Positions 9,901 to 20,646 of a DNA stretch of 64,000 nucleotides are shown one piece after another (position 1 is the stretch's first letter; each line of letters starts with the position of its first letter). The translations under genes and the position numbers were made by a program. Below the pieces are notes generated by a model, which was not told the origin of the DNA, ran no database searches, and saw nothing but the letters and a program-made list of their open reading frames with translations. The stretch is from Fistularia commersonii (lineage: Eukaryota > Chordata > Actinopteri > Syngnathiformes > Fistulariidae): the NCBI GenBank assembly GCA_037954325.1, contig JBBMNZ010000003.1:25724392-25788391 (forward strand). Reading direction: 5' to 3'.

Positions 9901-11172
9901 ACAGGGAGGAGAAAGCTCTTCAGCCGGCCCGAGCTGAGGCATCTGCCATCGCTGAATGCCAACCTGCACCGAAGACTGTTATCTACAGACGTTGGCCTTT
10001 AACTATCGGAATATCTGCCTCGGGCTTGTGTTCCGTTGTCCATTTTCAAGCTTGAATAAAATGTTCCGATTTTTTTTTTTTTAAAAAGAAAACAATGAAT
10101 AATTGCTCATCGTAATTGGCGCATTCGGCCGAAATAGCAGGGCGACGTTTAAAGATGTTTGCATGAATAGTCTCGGTGACAGTGTTATTTTGGTAACACA
10201 CTCTCGGAAAAAACGGAAATGACAAAACAGCTGTTACGAGGCGCCGCCGGTTGTTTTGACGGGGCGGCGGGAAGGGGTTCACTCACCCCCGACTTCATTA
10301 CCAGCACTTTCACATTCAGACATAATATATCGATCCTCCCACCCCGGGGTGAAATTAGGTTATCTTCTCCCGGAGCGACACTTTGTTCGATTGTGATGTT
10401 GCGTCCGTTCACGCCGCCTTTGCAGCCGGAGCGTACGCTGGTCGCCGAGGAGGCCGCGAAAAAAAAAAAAAAAAAAAAAATGGGAGAAATCAATGGACGT
10501 GCCATACGGTTCCCCAGCTTCTGGATCATTTTACATAAATCGTTACGGTTTTACGGAGCCGGCTTCGTATATATGATTAGCGATGCGCTGTGGCGTTTAA
10601 GGAAAGTCTCACCAGCCGCCATTGATCCGTTAAGACGTCACATCGACCAGGGGAAGAAACACTAGTTTTGACCCTCTGATATATGGAGGATCTTTGTCAT
10701 CTTTTTATTTTTTTACCCGAGCCCAATTATTTGTGACCGTCCAGTTATAAATGTATGACCGGGGATTTTTTTTTTTTTTTTTAAAGAGGTTTTTAAAAAG
10801 CCTGTTTTCGGAGTTGATTTATAAGTTGAGGTCGCCAAACTGTGTCGACCCATGAGAGGAAACTCGCTTCGGCCGTAATAAATCCCGGAGGCAAATCTCA
10901 TTATGGTCATCCTTGTCACTGGATTCCAACTTCTGTGGTGCGTAGTTATGATATACCGACAGACTGTATATTTTCCAAGTCACTGTATTACCGCGGTGAA
11001 AGATGGCGGCTCACTGTCAAGTGATGTGACGTCTAAACGTCCAATTAGCTCCCTTTCCCCTTCGTTTTAGGAAACATTCATTTTCTTTACTCAGTTTTCC
11101 CAGAGTTCCACGTGCGGACGAAAAAGAAAGATCACCAGTACACTCGCGTGGCTAGAAGTTGGCGTTTTGGTG
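9901..11172. other. Unique sequence, no gene seen
   Basis: 10318-10372 (TATCGATCCTCCCACCCCGG) is a weak remnant of the ATTGATCCCC repeat end. Homopolymers lie at 10070-10081, 10459-10480 and 10767-10782. 11000-11010 is AAGATGGCGGC, an exact core of the YY1 consensus. No exon recognised. Confidence 0.4.
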
Positions 11173-11180
11173 ATCTAAAA

Positions 11181-11782
11181 CAGTGGTTCTTAACCTTGTT
11201 GGAGGTACTGAACCCCACCTGTTTTACATGCGCATTCACCGAACCCTTCTTTTTTTGGATGGAGGATCGTTTCGTCGATGGGTGCAAAGAACAGGCGGAG
11301 GAGCCTTTTCATGGAATCTGGCTCCCTTCACCTTGAATCCAGCAAGCGCTATGTTCTTGTAGCTCCCATCTCCATGCAGCTGAAGGAAGCCTTCCCTTAG
11401 TTTTGCCGGTGCCGGACTAGAATTGCTCATCTTGTCTTTGCAAGTCATGCCGTTAGGACATCGATTCCAATCGCGTTCCGTCATACATGTGAATCCGTAT
11501 TGTACGTGTTCTTCCGACCGCTTTCTTTTTTTGCCCGACATAATTAGTATGAAGGGATTAAAATATGAAGAAAGAAATCACATGACGTACCATCACGACA
11601 GTCACAAGTTACTACAACTGAGCGCGCCAAAATCCCTGCAGCACGGATAGGCTAAGCTATGTAGCGTGATCACCTGCAGCCGGTGATGTCATCACCAATG
11701 TGTGTCCAAGACCTCCGCCGAACCCCTGAGACTGACCCGCCGAACCCCTGGGGTTCCATCAAACCCAGGTTAAGAACCACTG
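11181..11782 (-). mobile_element. hAT transposon with exact 8-bp target duplication
   Basis: Both ends are perfect over 15 bp: CAGTGGTTCTTAACC on the left and its complement GGTTAAGAACCACTG on the right. They are flanked by identical octamers ATCTAAAA at 11173-11180 and 11783-11790, the hallmark of the hAT superfamily. The CAGTGGTTCT end is the Charlie-like type. At 602 bp it is far too short to encode a full transposase (about 600 residues) but it keeps the first coding piece on the minus strand. It is therefore an internally deleted, non-autonomous copy. It sits directly against the interspersed repeat that starts at 11791. Confidence 0.92.
11236..11541 (-). pseudogene. N-terminal fragment of a hAT transposase (BED-like zinc finger)
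   Basis: The 101-codon frame begins MSGKKRKRSEEHVQYGFTCM and continues with a Cys-x4-Cys pair (CPNGMTC), PAKLREGF and a trailing LH. That arrangement matches the N-terminus of the hAT family related to vertebrate ZBED5/SCAND3-like proteins, in which YGF(T/I)C, C-x2-C and PAKL precede paired histidines of a BED-type finger. In this copy the Cys spacing is x4 and one of the histidines appears lost, so the finger is probably damaged. The frame ends in lysine/arginine-rich text unrelated to transposase, where the deletion joins the other end. Confidence 0.7.
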
Positions 11783-11790
11783 ATCTAAAA

Positions 11791-12240
11791 CATAACATTA
11801 CATTGCATTTGGCAGACGCTTTTATCCAAAGCGACTTACAATGAAGGACATAAAGACTGCAAATAACACTTGCAAATACAAGATGCACTGGAAATATACA
11901 GAACAGTAAGCTTGGGTTAGTGATTTTTTTTTTTTTTTGACAAAGACATACACAAATGTGTACACACACACACACACTACGTAGCCTAACTTGTTGCCTA
12001 ACCTGATCTGGGGCATCAGCGCAGTAAAAACTCCTGAAAGGGAACAGTTTTTACCTGTTTCTTGAAGGTTGAGAGAGATGATGCTAGTCTTGTTGCTTCC
12101 GGAAGTTTGTTCCACCACTGAGGTAGCAGAACTGGGAAAAGTTCTTCTGCGCTGAGATCGCTTAGAGCGAGCAAAAGGTACTGCTAGTAGGTTTGAATTA
12201 GAGGAACGCAGCTCTCTGCCGGGAACATAAGGTCTTATCT
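11791..12240 (-). mobile_element. Interspersed repeat with CTTTTATCCAAAGCGACTTA signature
   Basis: It opens with ACATTACATTGCATTTGGCA and the 20-mer above, a signature found very widely in teleost genomes. Then come a poly-T run (11926-11938), a short CA tract (11963-11978), TGATCTGGGGCATCAGCGC and the segment CTTAGAGCGAGCAAAAGGTA. The first 240 bp are nearly identical, in reverse, to 32640-32886. The class of this repeat is not assigned. The poly-T and CA tract are part of the repeat because both copies carry them. Confidence 0.75.
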
Positions 12241-12274
12241 GCCGCTGTTTATCTGCCACCGCCCATCGGACACA

Positions 12275-12485
12275 AGCATCCAGACATCATCTTCTTCTCT
12301 GCTCCCTCTGGGTTCCTCAGGGTTCTCCAGAAGCAGGAGCTTTAACGGAAGCCCCAAATTGCCCAAATAAGTCGTATATCTGGACGACACAGGGTCTCCA
12401 ATGAACCTCCCGCATGTGTCTTCTCCAAGGACACGTCGCCATGGAGACAGGGGGGAGCTAGGAATCAAACCGCCGACCTTCCTAT
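12275..12485 (-). mobile_element. SINE-like repeat fragments, rearranged
   Basis: The right part (CTCCAATGAACCTCCCGCAT, then AATCAAACCGCCGACCTTCC) is minus-oriented, the last piece being the complement of a tRNA-like B box. The left part (CTCTGGGTTCCTCAGGGTTC) looks plus-oriented, so two pieces may be fused. Confidence 0.45.
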
Positions 12486-12499
12486 AATTATTATTATTG

Positions 12500-12612
12500 T
12501 TACCATTCATTCATTTATTATCTACAGCACGTATCCTGAAGTCCTGTGTTAGCTTTCTTGTTGGGCTAAAGGCGATGTTCAATCCTGCACCAGCAGCCAA
12601 ACATACAGACCT
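12500..12612 (-). mobile_element. SINE-like repeat, tail fragment
   Basis: ATTCATTCATTTATTATCTA followed by CAGCACGTATCCTGAAGTCC matches the complement of the family tail (GGATAAGCGGT...GAATGAATG). The rest is diverged. Confidence 0.45.
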
Positions 12613-12614
12613 GT

Positions 12615-12790
12615 AACCATTATTATTATTATAATTATTGTCGTTGCTACTGCTGTTGCTATGTTATTAATAGTATTATTGTTACTACTGTGGCTGCTAT
12701 TATTTGATTATTGTTGTTATTGTTACTGCTGTTGCCGTTATCATATCATTATTTGTATTATTTTTTCTTCTTACCACTTATTCATTTATT
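12615..12790. repeat. Degenerate ATT/GTT trinucleotide tract
   Basis: Alternating runs of ATT, GTT and GCT triplets, too mutated for a clean unit count. Confidence 0.75.
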
Positions 12791-12817
12791 CATGTAGTAG
12801 TAGAACTGAGAACAGTT

Positions 12818-12867
12818 TTACCTGAGATCGCTTCGAGCGAGCAAAAGGTACTGCTAGTAGGTTTAAC
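12818..12867 (-). mobile_element. Fragment of the 11791 repeat
   Basis: CTGAGATCGCTTCGAGCGAG followed by CAAAAGGTACTGCTAGTAGG matches 12152-12195 with one or two changes. Only about 50 bp are present. Confidence 0.75.
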
Positions 12868-13590
12868 GGGTGTACAAGTTGAGACACTTCCTTTATGACC
12901 GTAAATAAACCTCCAAAGTCGAGTCAACAATGAAGAGAAATCGTGGAATTTCACGTCAGTCCGAGTACCCTGAAGTACACGAGTCAGCCATTATGTACCC
13001 GACTGTGCGTTGCAAAAAAAACATGTACGCTCACTAAGGTTGCAAAGTTTTGACTTTCCCTGTTTCCATAGAGACGGACGTTTTCAAGGAACTCCGAAAA
13101 GCCGTCGTCGAGGTTTCTGGATCGTCCCGGGGCGTTTTTCTCCGTTTGCTAACTAGCTTCTGCCACGAGTCCTTTGGGAAAAAGGTCCCAGAACTTCTGC
13201 GATGAACTTCTCACCCACGAGGCGCTACATGTGTGAACATAAACGTCTGAAGTGGCCGGATCGCGCATTAAAAAGGATTAAGAAAGAAAAAAAAAAAAAA
13301 AAAAAAGGAGGCAGCGGAGCGAGACGCTCCGGAAGGCCCTTCCAATCCCGGCCTCCCCGAAGCGCCGACATTAATTAGGCCACCGTATCTCATCATGGAC
13401 ACGGGATCCGTCCGCCACGGCTTCCGACCAATCACAGCTCGGACGTACGTGCAGATAATCCAGATAAGGTTGGAATATGTAAAAAAAAAAAAAACAGGTA
13501 AAACGCCACAGGTGCCGATCGGAGGTCGAGGCCGTTTCAAACAACAGACGGAATCCGGGTGAAGATGTACGCACGATTCTTCTGGAGCCC
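12868..13590. other. Unique sequence, no gene seen
   Basis: An A-run lies at about 13287-13307 and another at 13481-13494. 13080-13230 has faint similarity to family M surroundings (TTTGCTAACTAGCTTCTGCC). No exon recognised. Confidence 0.4.
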
Positions 13591-13614
13591 ACACACACAC
13601 ACACACACACACAC
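13591..13614. repeat. (AC)n microsatellite
   Basis: About twelve AC units. Confidence 0.95.
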
Positions 13615-14149
13615 TCATTGGCCTTAGGCAATAAAAAGAAGGGAGGATACACCCCACATCCAGCGCAGCTTGCTAATGAAGCATGTTAATGGCCCCGTCA
13701 TTTGGAGTCGCCTTCGAATAAATCCAGCATCTCGCTCGACCGAGCAGCGCGACTTGAGAGATGGGAGAAAGTTTCCTCGCGTTCCAAACCCAAACCATCA
13801 AGGCTACTGTATAAACACAGATACGGAAATTTAGATTTAATTGAGACGAAGAGCTCGAGGGATGCGCTCCGATGGTTTTATTTACTTGGGGAGTTTACCT
13901 ACTTAATTGCCTGAACTTTCAAGGAGCTCGGAGAAATATTCCTGAATGTCAAACCGACGACGAGCCGCGGTTTAAAATGTTTCAAACGTTTTAGAAATAA
14001 TTACGTAATGACTTTTATCTGAAATCCTTTTTTTCCCCTCCACCGGCACCGGCTCGGAATCTTGGGGGAGAAAACAGACCAAAAAAAAAAAAAATCAGAA
14101 TCGAATAAAGGTTCGAATCCCTGGTTTTCAGCTTCTGCTGACAAACCTG
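13615..14149. other. Unique sequence, nothing recognised
   Basis: 14110-14120 GGTTCGAATCC matches a tRNA B box in isolation but has no cloverleaf around it. Confidence 0.4.
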
Positions 14150-14350
14150 GCATCATCATCATCATCTTCTCCTTCTTCTTCTGGCTGCTCCCTTCAGCCA
14201 ATCACCTGCCTCCATCTAACCCCCACCTCTCCATCCAAACATCACCTTCCTGGTCTTTCTGCCCGGCAGTTCCAACCTTCTGCCCGTCTCCAAATCCTCC
14301 CTGCCTGACTTTATCTCCAGAACATCTAACTTTTGATGTCCCTCTGGACT
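14150..14350 (-). mobile_element. RTE-clade LINE, short 3' end
   Basis: The plus strand reads CATCATCATCATC and CTTCTTCTTCTGGCTGCTCC (tail), then CAGCCAATCACCTGCCTCCA and TCCAAACATCACC. It parallels the copy at 4041. The ATC/TTC triplets are the simple-repeat tail. Heavily mutated. Confidence 0.6.
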
Positions 14351-14374
14351 TCTACTTCCCCATCGCTCACAACG

Positions 14375-14760
14375 AGAACCATTACATTCATTCGTCGGAT
14401 GCTTTTTAACCAAAAAGACTTACAAGAAGTGCAATTCAGTCACCGAAGATCCGAAGTGCCCACTCAACCAAACAGCCATGTCAGAACCAGATACATGCAC
14501 TTTTCTCCTTTTTTTGGGGTGTTTGGGGCTAAGTGCGATTAGTAGGGTAGTGCTTGGTGAAGAGGTATGTTCTCTGCTCACAGTGAAAGATGGTGTTCTG
14601 ACCCCTTTTGGGAGTTCGTTCCACCACCAAGGAGCCGAGACCCAGAAGAGCCGAGAGCGGTACGAGAAGACGGGGCTGCCCTCGACCGTAAGTTGGTTAC
14701 CATAGTTAACCCCAGGTGCCATAGTCACCAACCATCACTAGGTGACTGCAAATCGTAGTC
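14375..14760 (-). mobile_element. Diverged relative of the 11791 repeat
   Basis: It starts ACATTCATTCGTCGGATGCT with GACTTACAAGAAGTGCAATT, a decayed form of the 11791 signature. It goes on to GTTCGTTCCACCACCAAGGA, matching GTTTGTTCCACCACTGAGGT at 12108. Diverged but colinear over several blocks. Confidence 0.6.
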
Positions 14761-15262
14761 GGCCTTGTCGATTACAACCAATCCAGAAGACCTCAAACAG
14801 GAGAACGACGTCCTGAAAGTCAGCTTTCAGTCCCAGGAGTTCCCGGCATCACCCGACCTCCAGATTCACCTTCACCAACACCTCGACCAGGTCAACTCGC
14901 TCGCAAGTGTCTTCATTTTAGGAGAGCGGAAAGGCCTACCTTCTGACGGACGAACGAAGCCCAGAGCTGCTCCGGATCGAGACCCCGAAGGTTGCCGGGT
15001 CGGAAATGGAGGCCGACGACGACTTTTCCGCTTGGCTTCGGCGGTGAGCTTCTGATCGCGTCTGATGGCTGAAGGTGGTCGATTCTCACCTACATTCTTC
15101 TTCCGGGTGTTCACCAGCCAAACCTGACCTGAACGAGTCACCTGATGCCGGTCAACGACCCGCAGCTGCGTCTAACCAACCCGACCCAGGTGATCCAATC
15201 AACCAATCCAATCAATTCAGGTCTGAGTATCTGAAGAAGGTGGAGCTGCTCACGGTGTTAGA
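14761..15262. other. Unique sequence, nothing recognised
   Basis: Ordinary composition with several CpG; no exon or repeat signature was found. Confidence 0.4.
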
Positions 15263-15263
15263 A

Positions 15264-15410
15264 GATGATCAGATAATACTTCATTGATCCCCAATGGGGT
15301 GCAATTTGTCATAGCAGCACAACAATCAATAAATATAAGTATAAATATAAAAAAAAGAGATAATTAAAAGATAGCGAAAGACATACAAAAACATAAAAAA
15401 AAATGTATCT
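15264..15410 (-). mobile_element. Retroposon-like repeat with ATTGATCCCC end
   Basis: GATGATCAGATAATACTTCA, TTGATCCCCAATGGGGTGCA and TTTGTCATAGCAGCACAAC match the start of the copy at 8987. The remainder is A-rich. Confidence 0.65.
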
Positions 15411-17439
15411 GAATTCAATTTTCACATGAAGTTGTTTGGAGTTGCGTGGTCTTTTTTAAAGCTGAGGTTACCATGAAGTCACGGACGCCGCCTGAATAAT
15501 GACAAATGAGCCTAGGAGATTTTTTTTTGCCGTTTTTTTTTTTTTTTTTTTTTTTTATTCCCCCATATCTCTCGGGGCTTTACAAAAAAAAATAAAAATT
15601 GGCATGATTGCAATGTCAGCCGATTGCCCGGTGGCCGTCGGGTCACTGCTTCCATCTGGCCTGTCTGTGTTTTCTCAGATGTGTGAGATTCACGGCAAAA
15701 ACAGTACTTTTTTTTTTTTTTATGGACAATTTATTTTAAACGAACGAGACGCACATCGGGTTTGACAGACGTCTCGTCGCTCGGCGACCCCGCCGTCAGC
15801 TCGGGGTACGTAATGCTTTTTATAAATTTCACCTCAATTATGAAACCGCCGTTCTTCTACGAACAAATTTCCCGTCCCTCGTTCGCCCAATTACGCGCAA
15901 TCAGAGGGTTAGAGGTCAAACCGTCGCCACGACGACCCCAGAGATCGCCTCGGCAACCCCTAATTGCTCCCAGATACCTCCCGGTCGCCGCGTGGACGTG
16001 TTGAAACGAGGTAACCGATTTGCCCTCTGCACCGGCGGCGGCGAGAGGACGCTAACGTGCTAAAGCGCGCCGACGGTCGAACGGAGAAGCTCTTTCCCAT
16101 TCATTTAAATCCCCGTTTGACTTTCTCGGGATTTCTGCGACCATTTCGTGAATCATCAATCACGGGATTCGTGTTCGGGGCCCAACCGGATGCTTTTGTT
16201 GCCACGGTGATTTAATATACTAAAGGCTGCCGGATCTGATTGTAGTTAATTTCCTCCTGGAACGGGAACTCCGGGCGGCCTCGCTTGAAGAATGACATTC
16301 GGTTTTACAGGCTCGGTCAGCCTGGATGAAGATGTTCCACCTGATAGGAGAGATCAGGCTGAAAGCCTCGGCGGCAGAGGGTTCTTCATCCGCAATCCAG
16401 TAAATACGACATTTAAGGATCCTTTTCTTTTTTCTTTTTCGCGTCCGGTGGCTCTTTGCGGGATTGCCGCCCGTCTGGCCCGAGCCGGGGTCACGCCGGC
16501 CGAGGACGGCGGAACGGCAGCCTCGAGCGGTTCGATCTCGGGAAAATAAAAAAGCGCTTTCTCCGTTCCGTCGCTTCTTTTTGATGGAACGTACCTCCAG
16601 ACGATGAAGGTCATGAACCTTTAACCACTTCAAACCAGCCTTAGATGTTTGCGCCCTTCAAATGACACCATCATGATGAATCAGTAACCACCAGTTCGCG
16701 CTTCCTTCCGACAGCGAGAAAATCCCTGGTTGGATTCCCCGAAAGGGGGCCTCCATGTTCTTACATGAAGCCTACAGCTTCTCCGGGTTCCTCCAACGGT
16801 CCACAAAGAGGTTCACAGGAGACCCCGAGTTTCCACGATGATCGTACATCTCTTTAAATGACGGGGTGAAAGAAGCCGGGATCCTTCCACAACGCGACAA
16901 GGAGGTTCTTCGGAGTCTCCGGGCTCCGGAGCCGTATATTTAACAAATGAATGACTTAATTCGTGTAGGATCGCACGGATATTTGGAAATAAAACCGTGT
17001 GAAACAATAAGACCTTAAAAGTCTAAATCCTCTCTGTTGGTCTGTGCTAATTGAGTTTTCTCCCTCCTCCTCCTCCTCCTGCTGCAGTCAAGGATCACTC
17101 CTCCCTCTGGCACAGCGTTTGTTTAATCTAATTTCCATGCCAAACCTCTTTTATTCAGTTATGCACGACAGCGGGGCCAATAACAGGCCGTTAAACCCGG
17201 CCGTCTCAGGGCGTCTATTTCGGCTTCACGCGCAGACGACTAACACGAATCCCTCCCCAATTCCGGTGTTTTGTTCGCGGGGGCCTCGGCTTCCGAGGAG
17301 AAGGGAAAGGTCTTCATCTCGGCCGCCGTTTTCCTGAATGGAGCCCAAGCATGGATGGGGGGGGGGGGCGCGTTCAAACCTGCCTGGTATTTTTGGGGGC
17401 GTCTCAGCTGCTTCCGGAAGTTCCAAGAACGAGCTGTCC
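15411..17439. other. Two kilobases of mostly unique sequence, no gene recognised
   Basis: T-runs lie at 15533-15556 and 15709-15721. 16735-16830 has a weak plus-oriented SINE-like look (CTTCTCCGGGTTCCTCCAAC). The open frames of 85-137 codons at 16220-16633 overlap each other on both strands and have no recognisable domain. CpG density is moderate to high throughout. Confidence 0.4.
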
Positions 17440-17830
17440 TCCAATTCTGCTCCAGGAAGCAGCTTCCACCAGGGGGACTTCTTGAATTCACCGTGATGTG
17501 GACACCATGGAGGTCACAGCGGGGTTCATGGAACAATGGGTTGAGATGTTTTTATCTCCTCCCCGCGTTGAGAAGAACGGATTTCTTTTGGGGGTGATGT
17601 TCCTCTGGGGGTCCCTGGAACCACTCTGAGGCCGGAAGAGCTCGGACCTCTTCGTCGTTCCGTACCTCAATGCTTCTGTCCTTGTTGTTCCAAGAGAAAA
17701 GGCAAATAGTATCTGGTAGTGGACGTGGTGTGTGAGTTCCACCAAGCATCAGGAGTTCCCATGGAGCGGCGAGAAGATCTTGCCTCGAAGGACGATGGTC
17801 CAAGGAGCTGGAGGTCCGCGGTTCCTCCAT
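17440..17830 (-). mobile_element. Copy of the Myb/SANT-bearing element (family M)
   Basis: The minus strand contains RSIEVRNDEEVRALPASEWF at about 17700-17640, matching the [WS]-x-DEEV-R-A-L-x motif of the 37595 copy. Downstream it shares AACATCA-, GGAGATAAAAAC- and TTCCATGAA-type blocks, ending at CCAGGAAGCAGCTTCCACC on the plus strand. The tryptophan expected before the aspartate is lost. The frame runs on from 17830 to 17552 without similarity to a full protein. Confidence 0.5.
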
Positions 17831-18787
17831 TGTCCTGACGCACTAGAAGAGACCAAGCACAGGTAACCCTGAAAGGTTCCTACCCTGCGAGGGGCTTCTG
17901 GGACCTTCTGGGGCGATCGTGAACATCTGAGATCCCGGGTGATTTGGACCAAACGGCTGGATTGTAAAACGGCTCTGGATAATTCGGTTGGGTTTTGAGT
18001 CGAAGGCGTTCGGGAACGAGGGCGACCACCACCGCGAGAAGGTTTGGAGTCGCCTACCAACCAAGATTGTCCATGTGGACAAGTTCCTCGTCCTGGTGCG
18101 GCTCCGACGGCGGGGATTTTTCTAGAATTCCCCTTTTTCTCGTCTCGCCGACGGCACCGACCGACGAGCTTCCCCTCCGGCGAAGCCTCGCTCCGGCCCG
18201 ACGTGGATCGCCTCCCAGAAAAAACCGAAGTCCGAACCTCCTCCCCACCCCGCCGAAGTCGCCGCTCGTCGTCTCCCTGCAGAGAAATAGGAAGAGAAAA
18301 GATTTTCTTCCATTCTTTTTTTTTTTTTTTTTTTCCCATTTTCACATTGAGTGACTCAATTTCACGCTCCATTGGCGTATCTGGAGGGACGTGCCATGAA
18401 ATCAGTCCAATTCTGGGATTTCAGAGGAACAGGTTTTTGAAACCTCCTGAGATTTGTGGCCGTATTACTTTCCCCCCACCTCTGGACAGATTACACTATT
18501 ATGTGACAGTTGCGGCGGCGAGGCGGCGGCGACACGGCGGCCTCCTCTGTGGTAAACTGGTTTCTAACAGCCTTGTGAACTGAGAGCCATGGAGAAGAAA
18601 ACCCAATTGATTTAACTGAACGTTTCTACCAATATTGAAACTCCAGCTTTTATTTTCTATGAAGACAAGAAGGCTTTTTTTTTTTTTTTTTTTTCTTTCT
18701 TTTCCTCCGCAAGGTGAAGGTGAAGACGTCGATATGAGGAAAAACATAGATGCTCCGTTTACAATGGTGGACGAAAAATGGTGCGGA
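17831..18787. other. Unique, CpG-rich in part; no gene recognised
   Basis: 17990-18290 is CpG-dense. Open frames of 119-207 codons on both strands overlap each other and run into the T-tract at 18316-18334, so they are probably chance frames of GC-rich DNA. A second T-tract lies at 18676-18694. 18787-18819 is an AT dinucleotide-like run. Confidence 0.4.
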
Positions 18788-18819
18788 TAAATGTCTATAT
18801 ATAGATATATATATATATA

Positions 18820-19173
18820 CTGCTCCAAAAAATAAAGGGAACACTTGAACAACACAATGTAACTCCAAGTCAATCACACTTGTGTGAAATCATAGTGTCC
18901 ACTCAGGAAGCAACACAGATTCATTTGGACTTGTTTTAAGGACATTACATCAAAGTTGGATCAGCCTGGAGTTTGTTTTTACACTTTAATTTGGAGTGTG
19001 ATTCCTAATCCAGACCTCCATGGGTTGATACAATTGATTTCCATTGATCATTTTTGTGTGATTTCGTTGTCAGCACATTCAACTGTGTAAAGAGCAAAGT
19101 ATTTCATGAGAGTATTTCATTCATTTAAATCTAGGATGTGTTTTTTAAGTGTTCCCTTTATTTTTTTGAGCAG
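18820..19173. mobile_element. Tc1/mariner-like MITE, complete (copy 1)
   Basis: Ends are CTGCTCCAAAAAATAAAGGG and, on the right, AAGTGTTCCCTTTATTTTTT TGAGCAG. They are inverted repeats of each other and are flanked on both sides by TA, the Tc1/mariner target. At 354 bp there is no room for a transposase (about 340 residues) and no such frame is seen. Inner text such as CCAAGTCAATCACACTTGTG is shared with five further copies in the window. The superfamily is assigned from the TA flanks and from the resemblance of the termini to an abundant fish Tc1-like element. Confidence 0.85.
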
Positions 19174-19240
19174 TATATATAGATATATATGCCTCCGGCA
19201 GATATATTGAGATTAAGATAGTGGGGTAATATCTGGATTA

Positions 19241-19271
19241 GCTAACTTAACATTCCTTATGTTAAGTTAGC
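19241..19271. repeat. Perfect inverted repeat (13-bp arms)
   Basis: GCTAACTTAACAT, a 5-base loop TCCTT, then ATGTTAAGTTAGC. On one strand this can fold into a 13-bp hairpin. No T-run follows and no RNA gene is apparent. Confidence 0.9.
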
Positions 19272-19529
19272 GCGTTTACAATGCACTTTGTACATTAAAA
19301 CGTAACACTTTATAGAGAATGGGATGAGATCAATCTGATCGCAACTAGGACTTTCTGCACCACATCCTGATATTTATTCATTCATTCAATTATGACATTT
19401 TCCACTCCTCCGAATGTGGGACTGGTGAGGTTAAAGTCATTGGTTGAGAGTCGGGGTTCATTCTAGACCCGTCCATTCACATGCATACAGAGACAAGTAC
19501 CGAGCTCTGCACCCGCTGTGCAACCCAGT

Positions 19530-20045
19530 GTTTTTATTTTATTTTGTTTAATTTTATTTTATTTTTCAATCATTTATTTTTTATTTATTTTATTTTTTTA
19601 TTTATTTTATTTTATTTTATTTTATTTATTTGATTTCATTTTGTATTATTTTATTTGATTTTGTTCCATTTTGTTGTATTTTTCATTTATTTTATTTTCT
19701 ATTTCATTTTATTTTATTTTATTTTGCTTTATTTTTTATTTCATTTCATTTCATTTTATTTCATTTTTTTTATTTTATCTTATCTTATTTTATTTTAATT
19801 TACTTTATTTTTTTATTACTTGATTTGATTTGATTTCATTTCATTTACTTTTATTTTTCATTTATTTTATTTTTTTATTTTATCTTCATTTATTTTACTT
19901 TATTGTATTTTTCTATTTCATTTGATTTCATTGTATTTTATAATTCATTTATTTATTTCTTAATTTTATTTTGTCCTATTTTATTTTACTTTATTGTATT
20001 TTTTTACTTCATTTGATTTTATTGTTTTTTTTTATTTTATTTATG
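19530..20045. repeat. Long TTTTA/TTTCA low-complexity tract
   Basis: About 515 bp built from TTTTA, TTTA and TTTCA units on the plus strand, too irregular for a single period. The 67-codon frame inside it is an artefact of composition. Confidence 0.92.
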
Positions 20046-20611
20046 GTTTAGGTGTAGTAAGGTGGTCTGCAACCAGATATGAGACAGTGCTATTTTATTT
20101 TAATTTTCTTTTTCACGCCGCTGCCTTGGAAAAATTCCTGTAGCAATGTGAATTAATGCACACATTTGATCATTTTATGAAAAATCGAGTGTCGATGAAT
20201 ATCGGGTTCCTACGGCAACGCGGAAGGTGCTGTTGGTGCTCCATGGACCCGGAAAAAGAAAGATTACCGTAATTAATCCTTGTCCGCTATAATCTATGGT
20301 AAAAATCTCATATTGATACACAAAGGAGGATAATAAATGTGTAATAATATTGTCTCTATTAGGTTGCCAGATGAAGTCATAATGGGAATCATTTTTTTGT
20401 TCTACATAGCTAGAAAACCAGCTTCTTACGATTAGCCTGCCGCGCTAACGTCAGCCGCCCTTCGCAATCGTGCTTCTTTGTATCATGTAAACAAAACACC
20501 TTCAATTATAACCGCCGTCCCAGCGAGAGACCAGGAACGTGGTGCCGTGGAGCTCCTCTTTTATTTTTTCTTTAAAATTTTATTTAAAGGAAAATGCAAC
20601 ACCACTTGAGC
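20046..20611. other. Unique sequence, nothing recognised
   Basis: Ordinary AT-leaning DNA; no exon seen. Confidence 0.4.

Positions 20612-20643
<32 letters not shown>
20612..20643. repeat. (ATA)n microsatellite
   Basis: About ten clean ATA/TAA triplets. Confidence 0.95.

Positions 20644-20646
<3 letters not shown>

Noticed and set aside
14110..14120. GGTTCGAATCC as tRNA B box
   Set aside because: No A box at the right distance and no cloverleaf.
17749..18583. Frames of 119-207 codons on both strands
   Set aside because: They overlap each other in CpG-rich DNA and run into a poly-T tract; no known family.
19630..19833. 67-codon hydrophobic frame
   Set aside because: It reads the TTTTA tract.
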